Below, piece by piece: positions 43,555-52,314 of a DNA stretch of 64,000 nt. The DNA comes from Mycolicibacterium monacense (GTDB lineage Bacteria; Actinomycetota; Actinomycetes; Mycobacteriales; Mycobacteriaceae): the NCBI RefSeq assembly GCF_010731575.1, contig NZ_AP022617.1, positions 4,526,001-4,590,000 of the forward strand, read 5' to 3'. The position numbers and the translations under genes are program-made. Each line of letters opens with the position of its first letter. Position 1 is the stretch's first letter. Under the pieces are notes generated by a model. The model had not been told where the DNA came from. It was given only the letters and a program-made list of their open reading frames with translations, and ran no database searches.

Positions 43555-43845
43555 CTACGGCGCGACGTCCACCGTTTCGTCCACGATGGACAGCCGGCCC
43601 GCACGCACCGCCTCGACGATCGACTCGGACAACTCGGAGCAGGACAGGAAGACCGTCTTGCGGCCGTGCGCGGCGAGCGCCTCACTGTCCCGCCGTTGCG
43701 GGCAGCGCTGCGCCGCGTCGGCGCTCCACTGGACGCTGGTCTGCTGCCAACTGCTCTTGCGGGCGAGCACTTTCGCGCCGCAGGCCCGGCACGTCACCGG
43801 CACCATGGGGGCGTCGTCGAGCCGGTTGTCGGGCCGGACGCTCAT
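43555..43845 (-). CDS. Small four-cysteine protein coupled to KshA
   Basis: A 96-residue protein with CRAC (C19, C22), C48 and C69, a pattern suited to a zinc ribbon or small metal cluster. Its ATG overlaps the kshA stop (ATGA), so it is made together with the oxygenase. I do not recognise a family. An electron-transfer or assembly role for the Rieske system is only an inference from the coupling. Confidence 0.7.
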   Translation of the reverse strand: MSVRPDNRLDDAPMVPVTCRACGAKVLARKSSWQQTSVQWSADAAQRCPQRRDSEALAAHGRKTVFLSCSELSESIVEAVRAGRLSIVDETVDVAP

Positions 43846-44978
43846 CCCGCGCTCGTCGCCGACGCCCGTGCGCTGATGTTGGCCTCGACGATCTTCATCC
43901 ACTCCTCCCGCGGGCGGGTGGTGTCGACCTCGTACTCGAATCGGTCGACCATATCGGGGGTGACGTCGGCGATGTCGACGTAGAACTGCTCGTACCAGCG
44001 CCGCAATTGATACACCGGCCCGTCCTCCTCGCACAGGAGGGGATTGTCGATGCGGGCCTTGTTCTTCCAGATCTCGACGTCCTGTTCGAAGCCCATCTTG
44101 ACGAAGTCGCCCAGCGAGACCGCGGTCTGCACCGCCAGGTCGTCGGGCAGTGCCTCGGATTTCTTGACGATGATGCCGTATTGCAGCACAAAGGAATTCG
44201 CGTCGATCGGATAGTGGCAGTTGATCAGCACGGTGTGGTGATCGGCCTCTTCGTAGTGGTACGTCAGGTCGTCGATCATGAACGAGGGGCCGTGGTAGGA
44301 GGCGACGGAGGTGGTGCCCAGCATCCGCGGTCCCTCCGGGGGCTGGAGGTCGGCGCGTCCCGCGCTGTTCATGTACTGGGTGGCGACGTGGCCTTCGAAG
44401 ATGTTCTTGAAGTGCGTGGGCAGCGACCCGTGGATGTAGAAGAAGTGCGCCATGTCGACGACGTTGTCGATGACCTCACGGCAGTTGGTGTCGACCACCG
44501 TGGTGTACCAGTGCCAGTCGGTCCACTCGTCGCTGGTGGCGCCCTCGATCCGGGGGATCGTCACGTCGTCGGGCGGCGGTTTGCGCTCCGGGTCGTTCCA
44601 GACGAACAGCATGCCGTCCTGTTCCAGCGTGGTCCACGTCGCGGTGCGGGCAAGCCGCGGCGCCCGCTTGCTGTACGGGACCTGCTTGCACCGGCCGTCG
44701 CCGCCCCAGCGCCAATCGTGGAACGGGCAGGCGATCTCGTTGCCTTTGACCTCGCCCTGGCTCAGGTCACCGCCCATGTGACGGCAGTAGCCGTCGAGCA
44801 CGTTGATCCTGCCGTCGCCGCTGCGGAACACGACGAGCTTCTGGCCGAAGGCGTTGACGGTGTGCGGTTTACCGTCGCCGAAATCACGCGTCAACCCCAA
44901 ACAGTGCCACCCGCGGGCGAACCGGGTCGGTGCCGCGTCGGCCTCGATCTGCCGAACCTCGTCGATGTCGGACGTCAT
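43842..44978 (-). CDS. kshA: 3-Ketosteroid 9-alpha-hydroxylase, oxygenase component
   Basis: A 378-residue Rieske oxygenase closely resembling KshA. The 2Fe-2S ligands are C65-R-H67 and C84-P-F-H87; the mononuclear iron site has H178 and H183 in NVVDMAHFFYIHG. The stretch GYCRHMGGDLSQG and CPFHDWRWGGDGRCK are near-diagnostic for KshA. It 9-alpha-hydroxylates 3-ketosteroids, which with KstD action opens ring B. Leaderless start: TAGAAC lies 6 nt before ATG 44978, and a regulon operator lies 28 nt further up. Its reductase is probably the KshB-like protein at 20082. Confidence 0.93.
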   Translation of the reverse strand: MTSDIDEVRQIEADAAPTRFARGWHCLGLTRDFGDGKPHTVNAFGQKLVVFRSGDGRINVLDGYCRHMGGDLSQGEVKGNEIACPFHDWRWGGDGRCKQVPYSKRAPRLARTATWTTLEQDGMLFVWNDPERKPPPDDVTIPRIEGATSDEWTDWHWYTTVVDTNCREVIDNVVDMAHFFYIHGSLPTHFKNIFEGHVATQYMNSAGRADLQPPEGPRMLGTTSVASYHGPSFMIDDLTYHYEEADHHTVLINCHYPIDANSFVLQYGIIVKKSEALPDDLAVQTAVSLGDFVKMGFEQDVEIWKNKARIDNPLLCEEDGPVYQLRRWYEQFYVDIADVTPDMVDRFEYEVDTTRPREEWMKIVEANISARASATSAG

Positions 44979-45018
44979 GTGACAGTTCTACCGCCGGGCG
45001 GTGGCGCCGGGGGGCGAA

Positions 45019-45037
45019 TGTTCCGCTCATCAGGACA
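45019..45037. promoter_or_regulatory. Steroid-cluster operator, kshA promoter (best copy)
   Basis: TGTTCCGCTCATCAGGACA matches 17 of 18 positions. The inner edge is 28 nt from TAGAAC (44985-44990, minus strand), which is 6 nt from the kshA ATG. It overlaps the 3' end of the upstream SnoaL-like gene. Confidence 0.82.
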
Positions 45038-45533
45038 GGTCGGACCGCTGCCCCGCGACACCGGCCGTCAACAGTCGGTGCGCCTCGGGGTTGCCGTCGA
45101 GCAGACGCGTCGTGCGCGCCGCGATCTGCCAGACACCCCCGACCCGCCGCAGGTGGAAGTGGTTGGCCGCCGCGCGCCACACCGCATATCCGACCGGCGT
45201 CTCGCCGGTCGTGCGCAGCACCACGGATTCACACACAGCCACCGCCTCGTCATCGTCGACGGTGACGATCGACGGGCCGAGGTAATGGCAGCACCCTGCG
45301 GCGACGAGCGCTCGGTGGCCGTCCGAGGAGACCATCGCCCGGACGTCGTCGCGGCTGGTCATCCGCCAGCCCTCGACGTCGTAGCTGCCGTCCTCGGCCC
45401 ACAGTGCGGCGGCACCGTCGGCATCGGCGGCGTCCACGTACGGGCCGTAGCTCGCGATGAGCCGCTGGATGTCGCGTTCGTCCTCGAGCCGCTGCAACCG
45501 CGCCTCGAGGGCCGCCAGCCGGTCCGAACTCAC
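45030..45533 (-). CDS. SnoaL-like/NTF2-fold protein
   Basis: A 167-residue protein with an N-terminal coiled stretch (RLAALEARLQRLEDERDIQRLIASYGPYVDAADADG; key part LEDERDIQRLIASYG) followed by the SnoaL-like barrel. This combination is frequent among mycobacterial steroid and aromatic cluster proteins. The GTG start overlaps the upstream SDR stop (GTGA). No catalytic residue can be stated; isomerase, dehydratase or ligand-carrier roles are possible. Confidence 0.78.
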   Translation of the reverse strand: MSSDRLAALEARLQRLEDERDIQRLIASYGPYVDAADADGAAALWAEDGSYDVEGWRMTSRDDVRAMVSSDGHRALVAAGCCHYLGPSIVTVDDDEAVAVCESVVLRTTGETPVGYAVWRAAANHFHLRRVGGVWQIAARTTRLLDGNPEAHRLLTAGVAGQRSDLS

Positions 45534-46324
45534 GGCTGCGCCCCGATGAGTCGTTGGATGGCCAGGTGGGATTCGAGCACGATCCTGGCGCGGTCCGGAC
45601 CGCTGTTGCGCGCCGCCTGCTCGGCGTTGCCGCCGGCGACGCGTACCGGCCCGTCACCGAGATGCTCCAGCCCCTCGCGGGCGACGTCGGCGGGGTCGTT
45701 GACGATGAACCCCGGGATGTCGAATCGCAGGCCGGCGCGCTCCATCGCCGGTGTCCGGGTCACCCCGAGGACCAGTTCGAGAACATCCACACCCTGCTCA
45801 CGCAGTTCCAGCCAGAGGCTCTCGGCGAACATCCGGCCGAACGCCTTCACCCCGGAGTACACCGCATGCCGCACCGAGCCCATGTACCCCGACAGCGATC
45901 CGACCAGAATGATGCCGCCGCGCGACTGCGCGACCATGCGCCTGCCGAAATGCTGCGTCAGCTCGAGCATCCTGGACATGTTGAGGTCGATGATCTTGCG
46001 CCACTCGGCCAGATCGGCGTCGAGGAAGGGATCGTTGCACGTACTGGCGCCTGCGTTGTAGATCAGCAGACCCACCTCGATGTCGGCGGTGGCTTCGGCG
46101 ATGCGCGAGGTGGCCTCGGGGTCGAGCAGATCGAGGGACAGCGTGCGCACGTCGGCGCCGAGTTCGCGGCAGGACTCGGCGGTCTCGTCCAGCGGCCCGG
46201 GTTTGCGGGCGATCAGCACGAGGTTGAAACCGTCTCCGGCGAGTGACCGCGCGAACTCCGCTCCGACTCCTTCGGATCCACCGGCGATGACGGCCCACGG
46301 CCCGTACTTGTCGAGGTCTGTCAT
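45530..46324 (-). CDS. SDR family oxidoreductase
   Basis: A 264-residue SDR with the unusual cofactor loop AGGSEGVGAEFARSL (from residue 14), then LVLIARKPGPL for NADP(H), YNAGAST, serine in LVGSLSGY and Y-x-x-x-K in YSGVK. This subgroup resembles mycobacterial long-chain/steroid SDRs with hydrophobic C-termini. ATG 46324 is 7 nt after TTGGAT, with the regulon operator 27 nt before that. Confidence 0.85.
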   Translation of the reverse strand: MTDLDKYGPWAVIAGGSEGVGAEFARSLAGDGFNLVLIARKPGPLDETAESCRELGADVRTLSLDLLDPEATSRIAEATADIEVGLLIYNAGASTCNDPFLDADLAEWRKIIDLNMSRMLELTQHFGRRMVAQSRGGIILVGSLSGYMGSVRHAVYSGVKAFGRMFAESLWLELREQGVDVLELVLGVTRTPAMERAGLRFDIPGFIVNDPADVAREGLEHLGDGPVRVAGGNAEQAARNSGPDRARIVLESHLAIQRLIGAQP

Positions 46325-46364
46325 GAGGACGATCCAACACCGTGGGTCCCTGCCGCCGGCCAGG

Positions 46365-46383
46365 TGTTCCGCTGACCGGGCGA
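46365..46383. promoter_or_regulatory. Steroid-cluster operator, divergent SDR/kstD promoter
   Basis: TGTTCCGCTGACCGGGCGA matches 16 of 18 positions. It serves both sides: 27 nt to TTGGAT then the SDR ATG (46324), and 28 nt to TAGCGT (46412-46417) then 7 nt to the kstD GTG (46425). Confidence 0.82.
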
Positions 46384-46424
46384 GTCGGTGCTGCCGGGAG
46401 GGGTGACGCCCTAGCGTCACGGCC

Positions 46425-48131
46425 GTGACGACTGCGCATACAGCGACGATTCCCGGTGGACTGCCGGTCCTCGACACCACCGTCGACCTCCTGGTGGTGG
46501 GCTCCGGTACCGGGATGGGCGCCGCGCTGGCCGCCCAGGCCCGCGGCCTGTCGGTGCTGATCGTCGAGAAGTCGGAGTTCGTCGGCGGCTCGACGGCGCG
46601 GTCCGGAGGTGCGCTGTGGCTGCCCGCCAGTCAGGTGATCGACGGTGACGGCGGCGGGGACACCTCGCAGCGGGCCGCGACCTATCTCGACGCGGTGGTG
46701 GACGGCACGGCGCCCGCGTCGCGCTCCGCAGCATTCCTCGAACACGTCGACGCCACGATCGACCTGTTGCGCCGCACGACCCCGATGCGGCTGTTCTGGG
46801 CGCGGGAGTACTCGGACTACCACCCGGAACAACCCGGCGGTTCCGCTGCGGGCCGCACGTGCGAGTGCCGCCCGCTGGACACCGCGGTCCTCGGGGAGTA
46901 CTTGCCGAGGTTGCGTCCGGGCGTGATGGAAGTCAAGATCCCGATGCCGACGACCGGCGCCGACTACCGCTGGCTGAACCTGATGTCGCGGGTGCCCCGC
47001 AAGGGAATCCCGTTGGTGGCCAAGCGACTCGGTCAGGGGATCGGTGGTCTGTTGCTCGGCCGGCGGTACGCGGCGGGTGGGCAGGCGCTGGCGGCCGGCC
47101 TGTTCGCCGGTGTGTTGCGCGCCGGCATCCCGATCTGGACCGAGACCGCACTGCAGCGACTCGTCACCGACGACGGTGGCCGGGTCACCGGGGCCGTGGT
47201 CGACCACCGGGGTCAGGAGATCACCGTCACCGCGCGCCGGGGTGTCGTACTGGCTGCCGGGGGTTTCGACCATCACATGGACATGCGCTGGAAGTTCCAG
47301 TCCGAGAGGCTGGGTGAGCATGCGAGCCTCGGCGCGGAGACCAACACCGGTGACGCCATCCGCGTCGCCCAGGATCTCGGCGCGGCAATCGATCTCATGG
47401 ATCAGTCGTGGTGGTTCCCCGCGGTGGCGGCGCTTCCGGACGGCGATCCGAAGGTGATGCTTGCCGAACGGTCGCTTCCGGGATCACTCATCGTCGACCA
47501 GACGGGCAGCCGGTTCGTCAACGAGTCCTGCGACTACATGACCTTCGGGCAGGCAGTGCTCGACCGGGAACGCGCAGGCGACCCGGTCGAGGCGATGTGG
47601 ATCGTGTTCGACCAGCAGTACCGCAACAGCTACGTGTTCGCCGCGGAGCTGTTCCCGCGGATGGCGGTCCCGAAAGCCTGGTACGACGCCGGCATCGCGC
47701 ACCGTTCGGAGAGCCTCGACGACCTTGGCCGCAAGATGGGGGTGCCGGACGCGCAGTTCGTGGCCACGGTGCGGCGGTTCAACGAGATGGCCCATGCGGG
47801 GCAGGATTCCGACCTCGGGCGCGGTCGCAGCGCCTATGACCGGTACTACGGCGACCTCACGGTGACCCCGAACCCGAATCTGCGTGCGCTCGACCGCGGC
47901 CCCTTCTACGCCGTGAAGATGGTGCTCAGCGACCTCGGCACCTGCGGTGGCCTGCGCGCCGACGACCGAGCCCGCGTCCTGCGGGAGGACGGCACCACGA
48001 TCGACGGTCTGTACGCGATCGGGAACACGGCCGCCAACGCCTTCGGCGCCACCTATCCTGGCGCCGGGGCGACGATCGCCCAGGGCCTGGTGTACGGCTA
48101 CATCGCCGCACAGGATGCGGCACAGGCCTGA
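46425..48131 (+). CDS. kstD: 3-Ketosteroid Delta1-dehydrogenase
   Basis: A 568-residue FAD enzyme with the full KstD signature: VVGSGTGMGAALAA, GGSTARSGGALWLP, SDYHPEQPGG, SAYDRYYGDLTVTPNPN and the C-terminal YPGAGATI clamp. It introduces the C1-C2 double bond of ring A, the step that with KshA triggers ring opening. GTG 46425 is directly downstream of TAGCGT, consistent with leaderless translation. It is followed after 19 bp by an SDR in the same operon. Confidence 0.93.
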   Translation: MTTAHTATIPGGLPVLDTTVDLLVVGSGTGMGAALAAQARGLSVLIVEKSEFVGGSTARSGGALWLPASQVIDGDGGGDTSQRAATYLDAVVDGTAPASRSAAFLEHVDATIDLLRRTTPMRLFWAREYSDYHPEQPGGSAAGRTCECRPLDTAVLGEYLPRLRPGVMEVKIPMPTTGADYRWLNLMSRVPRKGIPLVAKRLGQGIGGLLLGRRYAAGGQALAAGLFAGVLRAGIPIWTETALQRLVTDDGGRVTGAVVDHRGQEITVTARRGVVLAAGGFDHHMDMRWKFQSERLGEHASLGAETNTGDAIRVAQDLGAAIDLMDQSWWFPAVAALPDGDPKVMLAERSLPGSLIVDQTGSRFVNESCDYMTFGQAVLDRERAGDPVEAMWIVFDQQYRNSYVFAAELFPRMAVPKAWYDAGIAHRSESLDDLGRKMGVPDAQFVATVRRFNEMAHAGQDSDLGRGRSAYDRYYGDLTVTPNPNLRALDRGPFYAVKMVLSDLGTCGGLRADDRARVLREDGTTIDGLYAIGNTAANAFGATYPGAGATIAQGLVYGYIAAQDAAQA

Positions 48132-48150
48132 CGGAGAGGAGCTCACCGGA

Positions 48151-48948
48151 ATGTCCCGTTACACCGATCGGCGCGTCCTCATCACCGGTGGCGGATCGGG
48201 CATCGGACAGGCGTGCGTGCTGCGGATCCTCGACGAGGGCGGGCATGTCGTCGCCGCCGACGTCAGCGAAGCCGGACTGAAAGACACCGTGAGCAAGGCG
48301 CAGTCCGCCGCCGACCGGCTGTCGACGCTCGTCATGGACGTCGGTGACGAGGAGTCGGTGAGGGCCGGGGTGGCCGAGGCGATCGGCATCCTCGGCGGGC
48401 TGGACACCCTCGTCAACGTCGCGGGGATACTGCGCTCGGCGCGGCTCGAACAGACCACGCTCACCGACTTCGAGCGGGTGTTGCGGATCAATCTGGTCGG
48501 CACGTTCCTGGTCACCCGGGAGGCGATTTCCGCGCTGCGCAACGGGAACGGCCCCGCCGTGGTCAACTTCAGCTCGACGTCGGCGCATTTCGGCCATCCG
48601 TACATGTCGGCCTACGCCGCCTCCAAGGGCGGCATCCTGTCGATGACCCACACCTTGGCGCTCGAGTTCGCAAAAGACGGCATCCGCTTCAATTGCGTTC
48701 AGCCGGGGTCGATCTCGTCTGGTATGACCGATGGCACCGGTCAGGCCAGACAGAGCGTGGGTCCGGGCCTGCCCGACGACACCGACTACTCGCTGTTCTC
48801 GCGGCTGCAGCCGATGCTGGCCATCGACGGCGGCGCGATGTTCGCCGACCCGTCGGCCGTCGCATCGGTGGTGGCGATGCTCGGGTCGGCCGACGCGTTC
48901 TTCGTCACCGGCACCGAGGTGCGGGTCGACGGCGGCACCCACATGTGA
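48151..48948 (+). CDS. SDR family oxidoreductase
   Basis: A 265-residue classical SDR: TGGGSGIGQACVLRI (from residue 12), VAADVSEAGL for NAD(H), NVAGILRSA, serine in VNFSSTSAHF and Y-x-x-x-K in YAASK, ending in VRVDGGTHM. ATG 48151 has GGAGAGGAG upstream. It is cotranscribed with kstD and probably oxidises a steroid hydroxyl group. Confidence 0.88.
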   Translation: MSRYTDRRVLITGGGSGIGQACVLRILDEGGHVVAADVSEAGLKDTVSKAQSAADRLSTLVMDVGDEESVRAGVAEAIGILGGLDTLVNVAGILRSARLEQTTLTDFERVLRINLVGTFLVTREAISALRNGNGPAVVNFSSTSAHFGHPYMSAYAASKGGILSMTHTLALEFAKDGIRFNCVQPGSISSGMTDGTGQARQSVGPGLPDDTDYSLFSRLQPMLAIDGGAMFADPSAVASVVAMLGSADAFFVTGTEVRVDGGTHM

Positions 48949-48958
48949 CCGGAGACGG

Positions 48959-49810
48959 TCAGAGGTCGTCGGCGACGGCGCGCAGCGCCTCGAGCTGATC
49001 GCAATAGTGACCGGCGGAGGTCGCCGCGAGTGTGCACGTGACCGCCGTCGCCCCGAGCTCGTCGAGTGCGCGCAGCCGCCGCGCGGCCCGCTCCCGGTCC
49101 CCGGAGGGGTCGAGCGGCCCGACCGGCAGGACGATGTCGAAGCCGGCCGGGACGTCCACCGTCGACAACAGCTCCGAGAGCTGACCGGCCGACAGCCCGA
49201 AGGGCATCCAGCCGTCGGCCAATTCCACTGCCCGGCGCAGTGATCGCCGGGTGCGTCCACCGACCCAGATGGGCACCCGCGGCTGCGCCGCGCACGGTTC
49301 GACCACCACGGAATCGTATTGGTAGAACTCGCCGTCGTAGGCCGGTCGAGTCGTCGACAGGGAGGCGCGGAGCGCGCGCAGCGCGTCGTCGGCGCGGCGG
49401 CCGCGGTCACCGAACTGCGCGCCGAGGAGCTCGAACTCCGCGGCCAGGGATCCCACGCCGACGCCCAGTGTCAACCGGCCGCCGCTGACCCGGTCGAGGG
49501 TGCCGTACCGCTTGGCGATCTCCAGCGGGTGGTGGTAGCCGAGCACGATCACCGACGTCGCCAGCCGGATGCGTGACGTACACGCGGCCAGGAAGCCCAG
49601 CGTGGCGAGCGGATCCCAGTACACGGCGCCGCGGGCCTGCGCGTCGGCGGCCGGCACGGCGACATGCTCGGAGCAGGTCAGGTACTCGAAGCCGAGGGAA
49701 TCCGCCGCCTCGGCGACCGTCCGCAGGTCCTCGATCCCGGCGTCCCGCTCCCACTCCGCGGCCACCCCGGGCACCTGGACGACCACTGGCGTGGACACAC
49801 CGATTCGCAT
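48959..49810 (-). CDS. LLM-class F420-dependent oxidoreductase
   Basis: A 283-residue luciferase-like TIM barrel: MRIGVSTPVVVQVPG, GFEYLTCSEHV, ATSVIVLGYHHPLEIAKRYG, GRLTLGVGVGSLAAEFELLG and VPIWVGGRTRRSLRRAVELADGW. It resembles the 12176 LLM protein but is shorter. F420 as cofactor is inferred from the genus and motif. ATG 49810 lies 10 bp after the stop of the secreted protein, so it ends the OYE operon. Confidence 0.86.
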   Translation of the reverse strand: MRIGVSTPVVVQVPGVAAEWERDAGIEDLRTVAEAADSLGFEYLTCSEHVAVPAADAQARGAVYWDPLATLGFLAACTSRIRLATSVIVLGYHHPLEIAKRYGTLDRVSGGRLTLGVGVGSLAAEFELLGAQFGDRGRRADDALRALRASLSTTRPAYDGEFYQYDSVVVEPCAAQPRVPIWVGGRTRRSLRRAVELADGWMPFGLSAGQLSELLSTVDVPAGFDIVLPVGPLDPSGDRERAARRLRALDELGATAVTCTLAATSAGHYCDQLEALRAVADDL

Positions 49811-49820
49811 GCAGTGCTTT

Positions 49821-50255
49821 CTACAGGCGAACCAGCCGGAACGGGTAGGTCAGGGTCCCACCGGGCGCGCCGTCACATCCGGTGGCGAAAGACGAGGACA
49901 GCGTTCCCGACCGGGTGGCGTCGTCCCAGGTGTACACGTCACGGGTGGGGATCACCGGACCGTAGTAGACGTTGCCGCAACGCAATCCGTCGGGCACGTC
50001 GACGGTCATGGTGTAGCGCCCGTCGACCAGGTGGGCATCCGCCCGGAACGCGAACGCCTTGGCGACGGGCTGCGCGATCGCCTGCACCCGTAGACACTCA
50101 CCCGGGCACCGCGACACCGCCCACAGCCAGGTGTGGAAGTCGTACCTGCCCTGGATCTGCATCTCGAAGTTGCCGTACGGCGTCTCGGCGTGCGCCGCCG
50201 GCGGCGACAGCACCGCCGCCAACGCCAACACCGCACCCACCACTGCGCTCCTCAC
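49821..50255 (-). CDS. Small secreted cysteine-containing protein
   Basis: A 144-residue exported protein. The signal peptide (VRSAVVGAVLALAAVLSPP) ends at AHA, followed by a compact domain with four cysteines (RCPGEC, LRCGNV, ATGCDG) and a C-terminus of FRLVRL. The gene at 56534 encodes a distant relative ending FKLVKL. The GTG start overlaps the OYE stop (GTGA). Being in the steroid regulon it may assist substrate handling at the cell envelope; no known family is recognised. Confidence 0.75.
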   Translation of the reverse strand: MRSAVVGAVLALAAVLSPPAAHAETPYGNFEMQIQGRYDFHTWLWAVSRCPGECLRVQAIAQPVAKAFAFRADAHLVDGRYTMTVDVPDGLRCGNVYYGPVIPTRDVYTWDDATRSGTLSSSFATGCDGAPGGTLTYPFRLVRL

Positions 50256-51478
50256 GACTGGCTCACCACCGGTCCGTAGCGCTGGCCCGGGTCCAGCACG
50301 CAGTGCGTCTTGCCGAACACCGTCACCATGCACTTGTTGTTGTGGTTACACAGGCTGCGTTTGCCCGGTTGCTCGCGAATCTGGTTGACCAGATCGGGTT
50401 CTCGTAGCAGCGCGCGCCCCATGGCCACGAATGCGAAACCCTCACGCATCGCGTCCTGCATGTGTTCGCCAGTGGTGATGCCGCCGAGCAGGATCAGCGG
50501 TGTGTGCGCGGCGACGGGGACGAACTGGCGCGCCGCATCGAGCATGTACAGATCCCGGTAGGGGAAGGTTCCGAGCACCCGCTTGCCCACCATCCTCACC
50601 CCGAGGTTCATCGGCGGCGGCATCACGGCCGCGAACTCGTCGACCGGGGTGTCGCCGCGGAACAGGTACATCGGTTTGAACACCGAAGAGCCCTGCGTGA
50701 GTTCGATCGCGTCGAGGTTGCGGTCGGCGTCGAGCAACTGCACCACGCGCAGCGATTCGCTCAGCGCGATCCCGCCCCGCTTACCGTCCTCCATGCTGAG
50801 CTTGGCGATGACGGCGGCGCGGTTGCCGACGACCTCGCGAACCCGCTGGGCGATCTGGCGGGCGAACCGGGCCCGGTTGTCGATGCTGCCGCCGTATTCG
50901 TCCTTGCGCCGGTTCATCAGCGGACTCAGGAAAGAACTGGGCAGATACAGATGTCCGAGGTGGAGTTCCACGGCGTCGAACCCGGCGTCGACGGCCACCT
51001 GTGCCGCGGTCCCGAATTGGTCGACCACCGTGAGGATTTCGTCGCGGCTGATCGGACGGCAGTAGTCGAAGGACTGGGGGTTGACGAATCTGCTCGGGGC
51101 CTTCGGGGTGACCTTGTTGACCTTGCGGGTCGCGACGACACCGCCGTGGCCGAGCTGCGCCGAGACCGCCGCACCCGCCTGGTGCACGGTGTCGGCGAGT
51201 CTGCGCAGGCCCGGGACGGCCCGCCGGCTCATCAGGATCTGGCCGGGCGCACTGGCGGCGTCTTCGGCCACGGTGCAGTACGCGACGGTGGTCATGCCGA
51301 CACCACCGTCCGCGAAGCGCTTGTGGAAGGCGATCAGGTCGTCGGTGACCAGGCCGTCCGGTGACCGTCCCTCGGAGGTGGCGGCCTTGATGACGCGGTT
51401 CCGCAGGGTGACGGGACCGAGCACGGCCGGCTGCAGCGGGTCGATGTCGTCCGCGGCCGTCGGCCGTTCACGTCCCAT
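50252..51478 (-). CDS. Old Yellow Enzyme-family NADH:flavin oxidoreductase
   Basis: A 408-residue FMN TIM barrel of the OYE/2,4-dienoyl-CoA-reductase group: LQPAVLGPVTLRNRVIKAATSEG, SAQLGHGGV, FDAVELHLGHLYLPSSFLSPLMNRRKDEYGG (key part HLGHLYLPSSFLSPLMNRR), and FVAMGRALLREPDLV. The C-terminus has SLCNHNNKC, but no full 4Fe-4S domain follows, so it is a short OYE. It could reduce enone double bonds in steroid intermediates. Leaderless start with TAGAAC 6 nt before ATG 51478. Confidence 0.87.
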   Translation of the reverse strand: MGRERPTAADDIDPLQPAVLGPVTLRNRVIKAATSEGRSPDGLVTDDLIAFHKRFADGGVGMTTVAYCTVAEDAASAPGQILMSRRAVPGLRRLADTVHQAGAAVSAQLGHGGVVATRKVNKVTPKAPSRFVNPQSFDYCRPISRDEILTVVDQFGTAAQVAVDAGFDAVELHLGHLYLPSSFLSPLMNRRKDEYGGSIDNRARFARQIAQRVREVVGNRAAVIAKLSMEDGKRGGIALSESLRVVQLLDADRNLDAIELTQGSSVFKPMYLFRGDTPVDEFAAVMPPPMNLGVRMVGKRVLGTFPYRDLYMLDAARQFVPVAAHTPLILLGGITTGEHMQDAMREGFAFVAMGRALLREPDLVNQIREQPGKRSLCNHNNKCMVTVFGKTHCVLDPGQRYGPVVSQS

Positions 51479-51518
51479 CAGTCGGTTCTAACAGCGGGGC
51501 GCGGCGGTGGCGGATCAC

Positions 51519-51537
51519 CTTTCCGCTCACCGGAACA
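51519..51537. promoter_or_regulatory. Steroid-cluster operator, OYE promoter
   Basis: CTTTCCGCTCACCGGAACA matches 16 of 18 positions, with a perfect right half. The inner edge is 28 nt from TAGAAC (51485-51490, minus strand), 6 nt before the OYE ATG. The -10-like hexamer and spacing are identical to kshA. Confidence 0.82.
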
Positions 51538-51547
51538 GCGCGCGACG

Positions 51548-52213
51548 TCAATCGCCTTCTTCGGCCCTGACCCTGCGCTCGATCTCGTACCAGTAGTCCT
51601 TGGCCAGCGACGGCTTCCCGTCCTGGTTGGACTCGGCCGACTTGGCGAAGGCCTCCTCGGCCGCGTCGAGATCCTTGATGACGCTCTGGGCCAGTTCACG
51701 TTCTGCGGCGTAGTAGCGTTCGGCCCACTGCAGCGCCACCCGGCCGTAGGCCCATGCGGGTTCGGCCTCGGCCCAACGCGCCTCGGTGGCGGCTTCGCGC
51801 TGCATCCGGTCGGCGTAGGCGACGTGGTCCTGCATGATCTCCTTGAGCCGTCGGGGGTTCGTCAGATGCCCGAACGTCACCCTCAGCAGCGGGTTGTGCT
51901 TGAGCTGAGGCGGGTCCACCGGTCCCTCGTCCGCCCAGTCCCTCAACGCGTCGAGGCCCGCCTTGGTGATCTTGTAGAGCCGTTTACTGCGCGCGCCACC
52001 GTCGGTCTCGACCCTCGAGGTCAACAGGCCGATGTTCTCGAGCTTCTTCAGTTCGGTGTAGATCTGGCTGTAGGCCGGGCTGCCGTAGAAGAACCGCAGG
52101 CTCCACTCGGTCCATTTCTTGATGTCGTAGCCGGTCAGCTCATCCTGGTACGACAGCACGCCGAGCAGGGCCCACCCTGTAGCGGTCACGTTCGGGCCGT
52201 CGCCGGATTTCAC
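51548..52213 (-). CDS. PadR-family transcriptional regulator
   Basis: A 221-residue PadR protein. The N-terminal winged helix reads TGWALLGVLSYQDELTGYDI followed by YGSPAYSQIYTELKKLENIGLL (core SQIYTELKKLE), and the C-terminal helices dimerise it (PLLRVTFGHL, then EIMQDHVAYADRM). It is 9 nt after the OYE operator and has a regulon operator in its own promoter, so autoregulation is likely. To my recollection a PadR-type regulator controls the published C-19+ steroid cluster of M. smegmatis; this may be its counterpart. GTG 52213. Confidence 0.85.
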   Translation of the reverse strand: MKSGDGPNVTATGWALLGVLSYQDELTGYDIKKWTEWSLRFFYGSPAYSQIYTELKKLENIGLLTSRVETDGGARSKRLYKITKAGLDALRDWADEGPVDPPQLKHNPLLRVTFGHLTNPRRLKEIMQDHVAYADRMQREAATEARWAEAEPAWAYGRVALQWAERYYAAERELAQSVIKDLDAAEEAFAKSAESNQDGKPSLAKDYWYEIERRVRAEEGD

Positions 52214-52253
52214 CCATCCAGGGTAGCAACGCGCCGTGACCTGCGCCTTCGTG

Positions 52254-52272
52254 TGATCCACTGATCGGGACC
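52254..52272. promoter_or_regulatory. Steroid-cluster operator, padR promoter
   Basis: TGATCCACTGATCGGGACC matches 15 of 18 positions. Toward padR it is 28 nt from TACCCT (52220-52225, minus strand), 6 nt before GTG 52213. Toward the divergent KstD-family gene the distance to ATG 52315 is 42 nt but no clear -10 is seen. Confidence 0.75.
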
Positions 52273-52314
52273 GACACTTGCCTGCCGTTGCCATCACCGG
52301 GAAAGGTGCACTCC

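Noticed and set aside
46416..46429. Palindrome GTCACGGCCGTGAC over the kstD start
   Set aside because: It overlaps the GTG start codon and part of the -10 hexamer. It may be incidental to the codon context and is not repeated at other regulon promoters.
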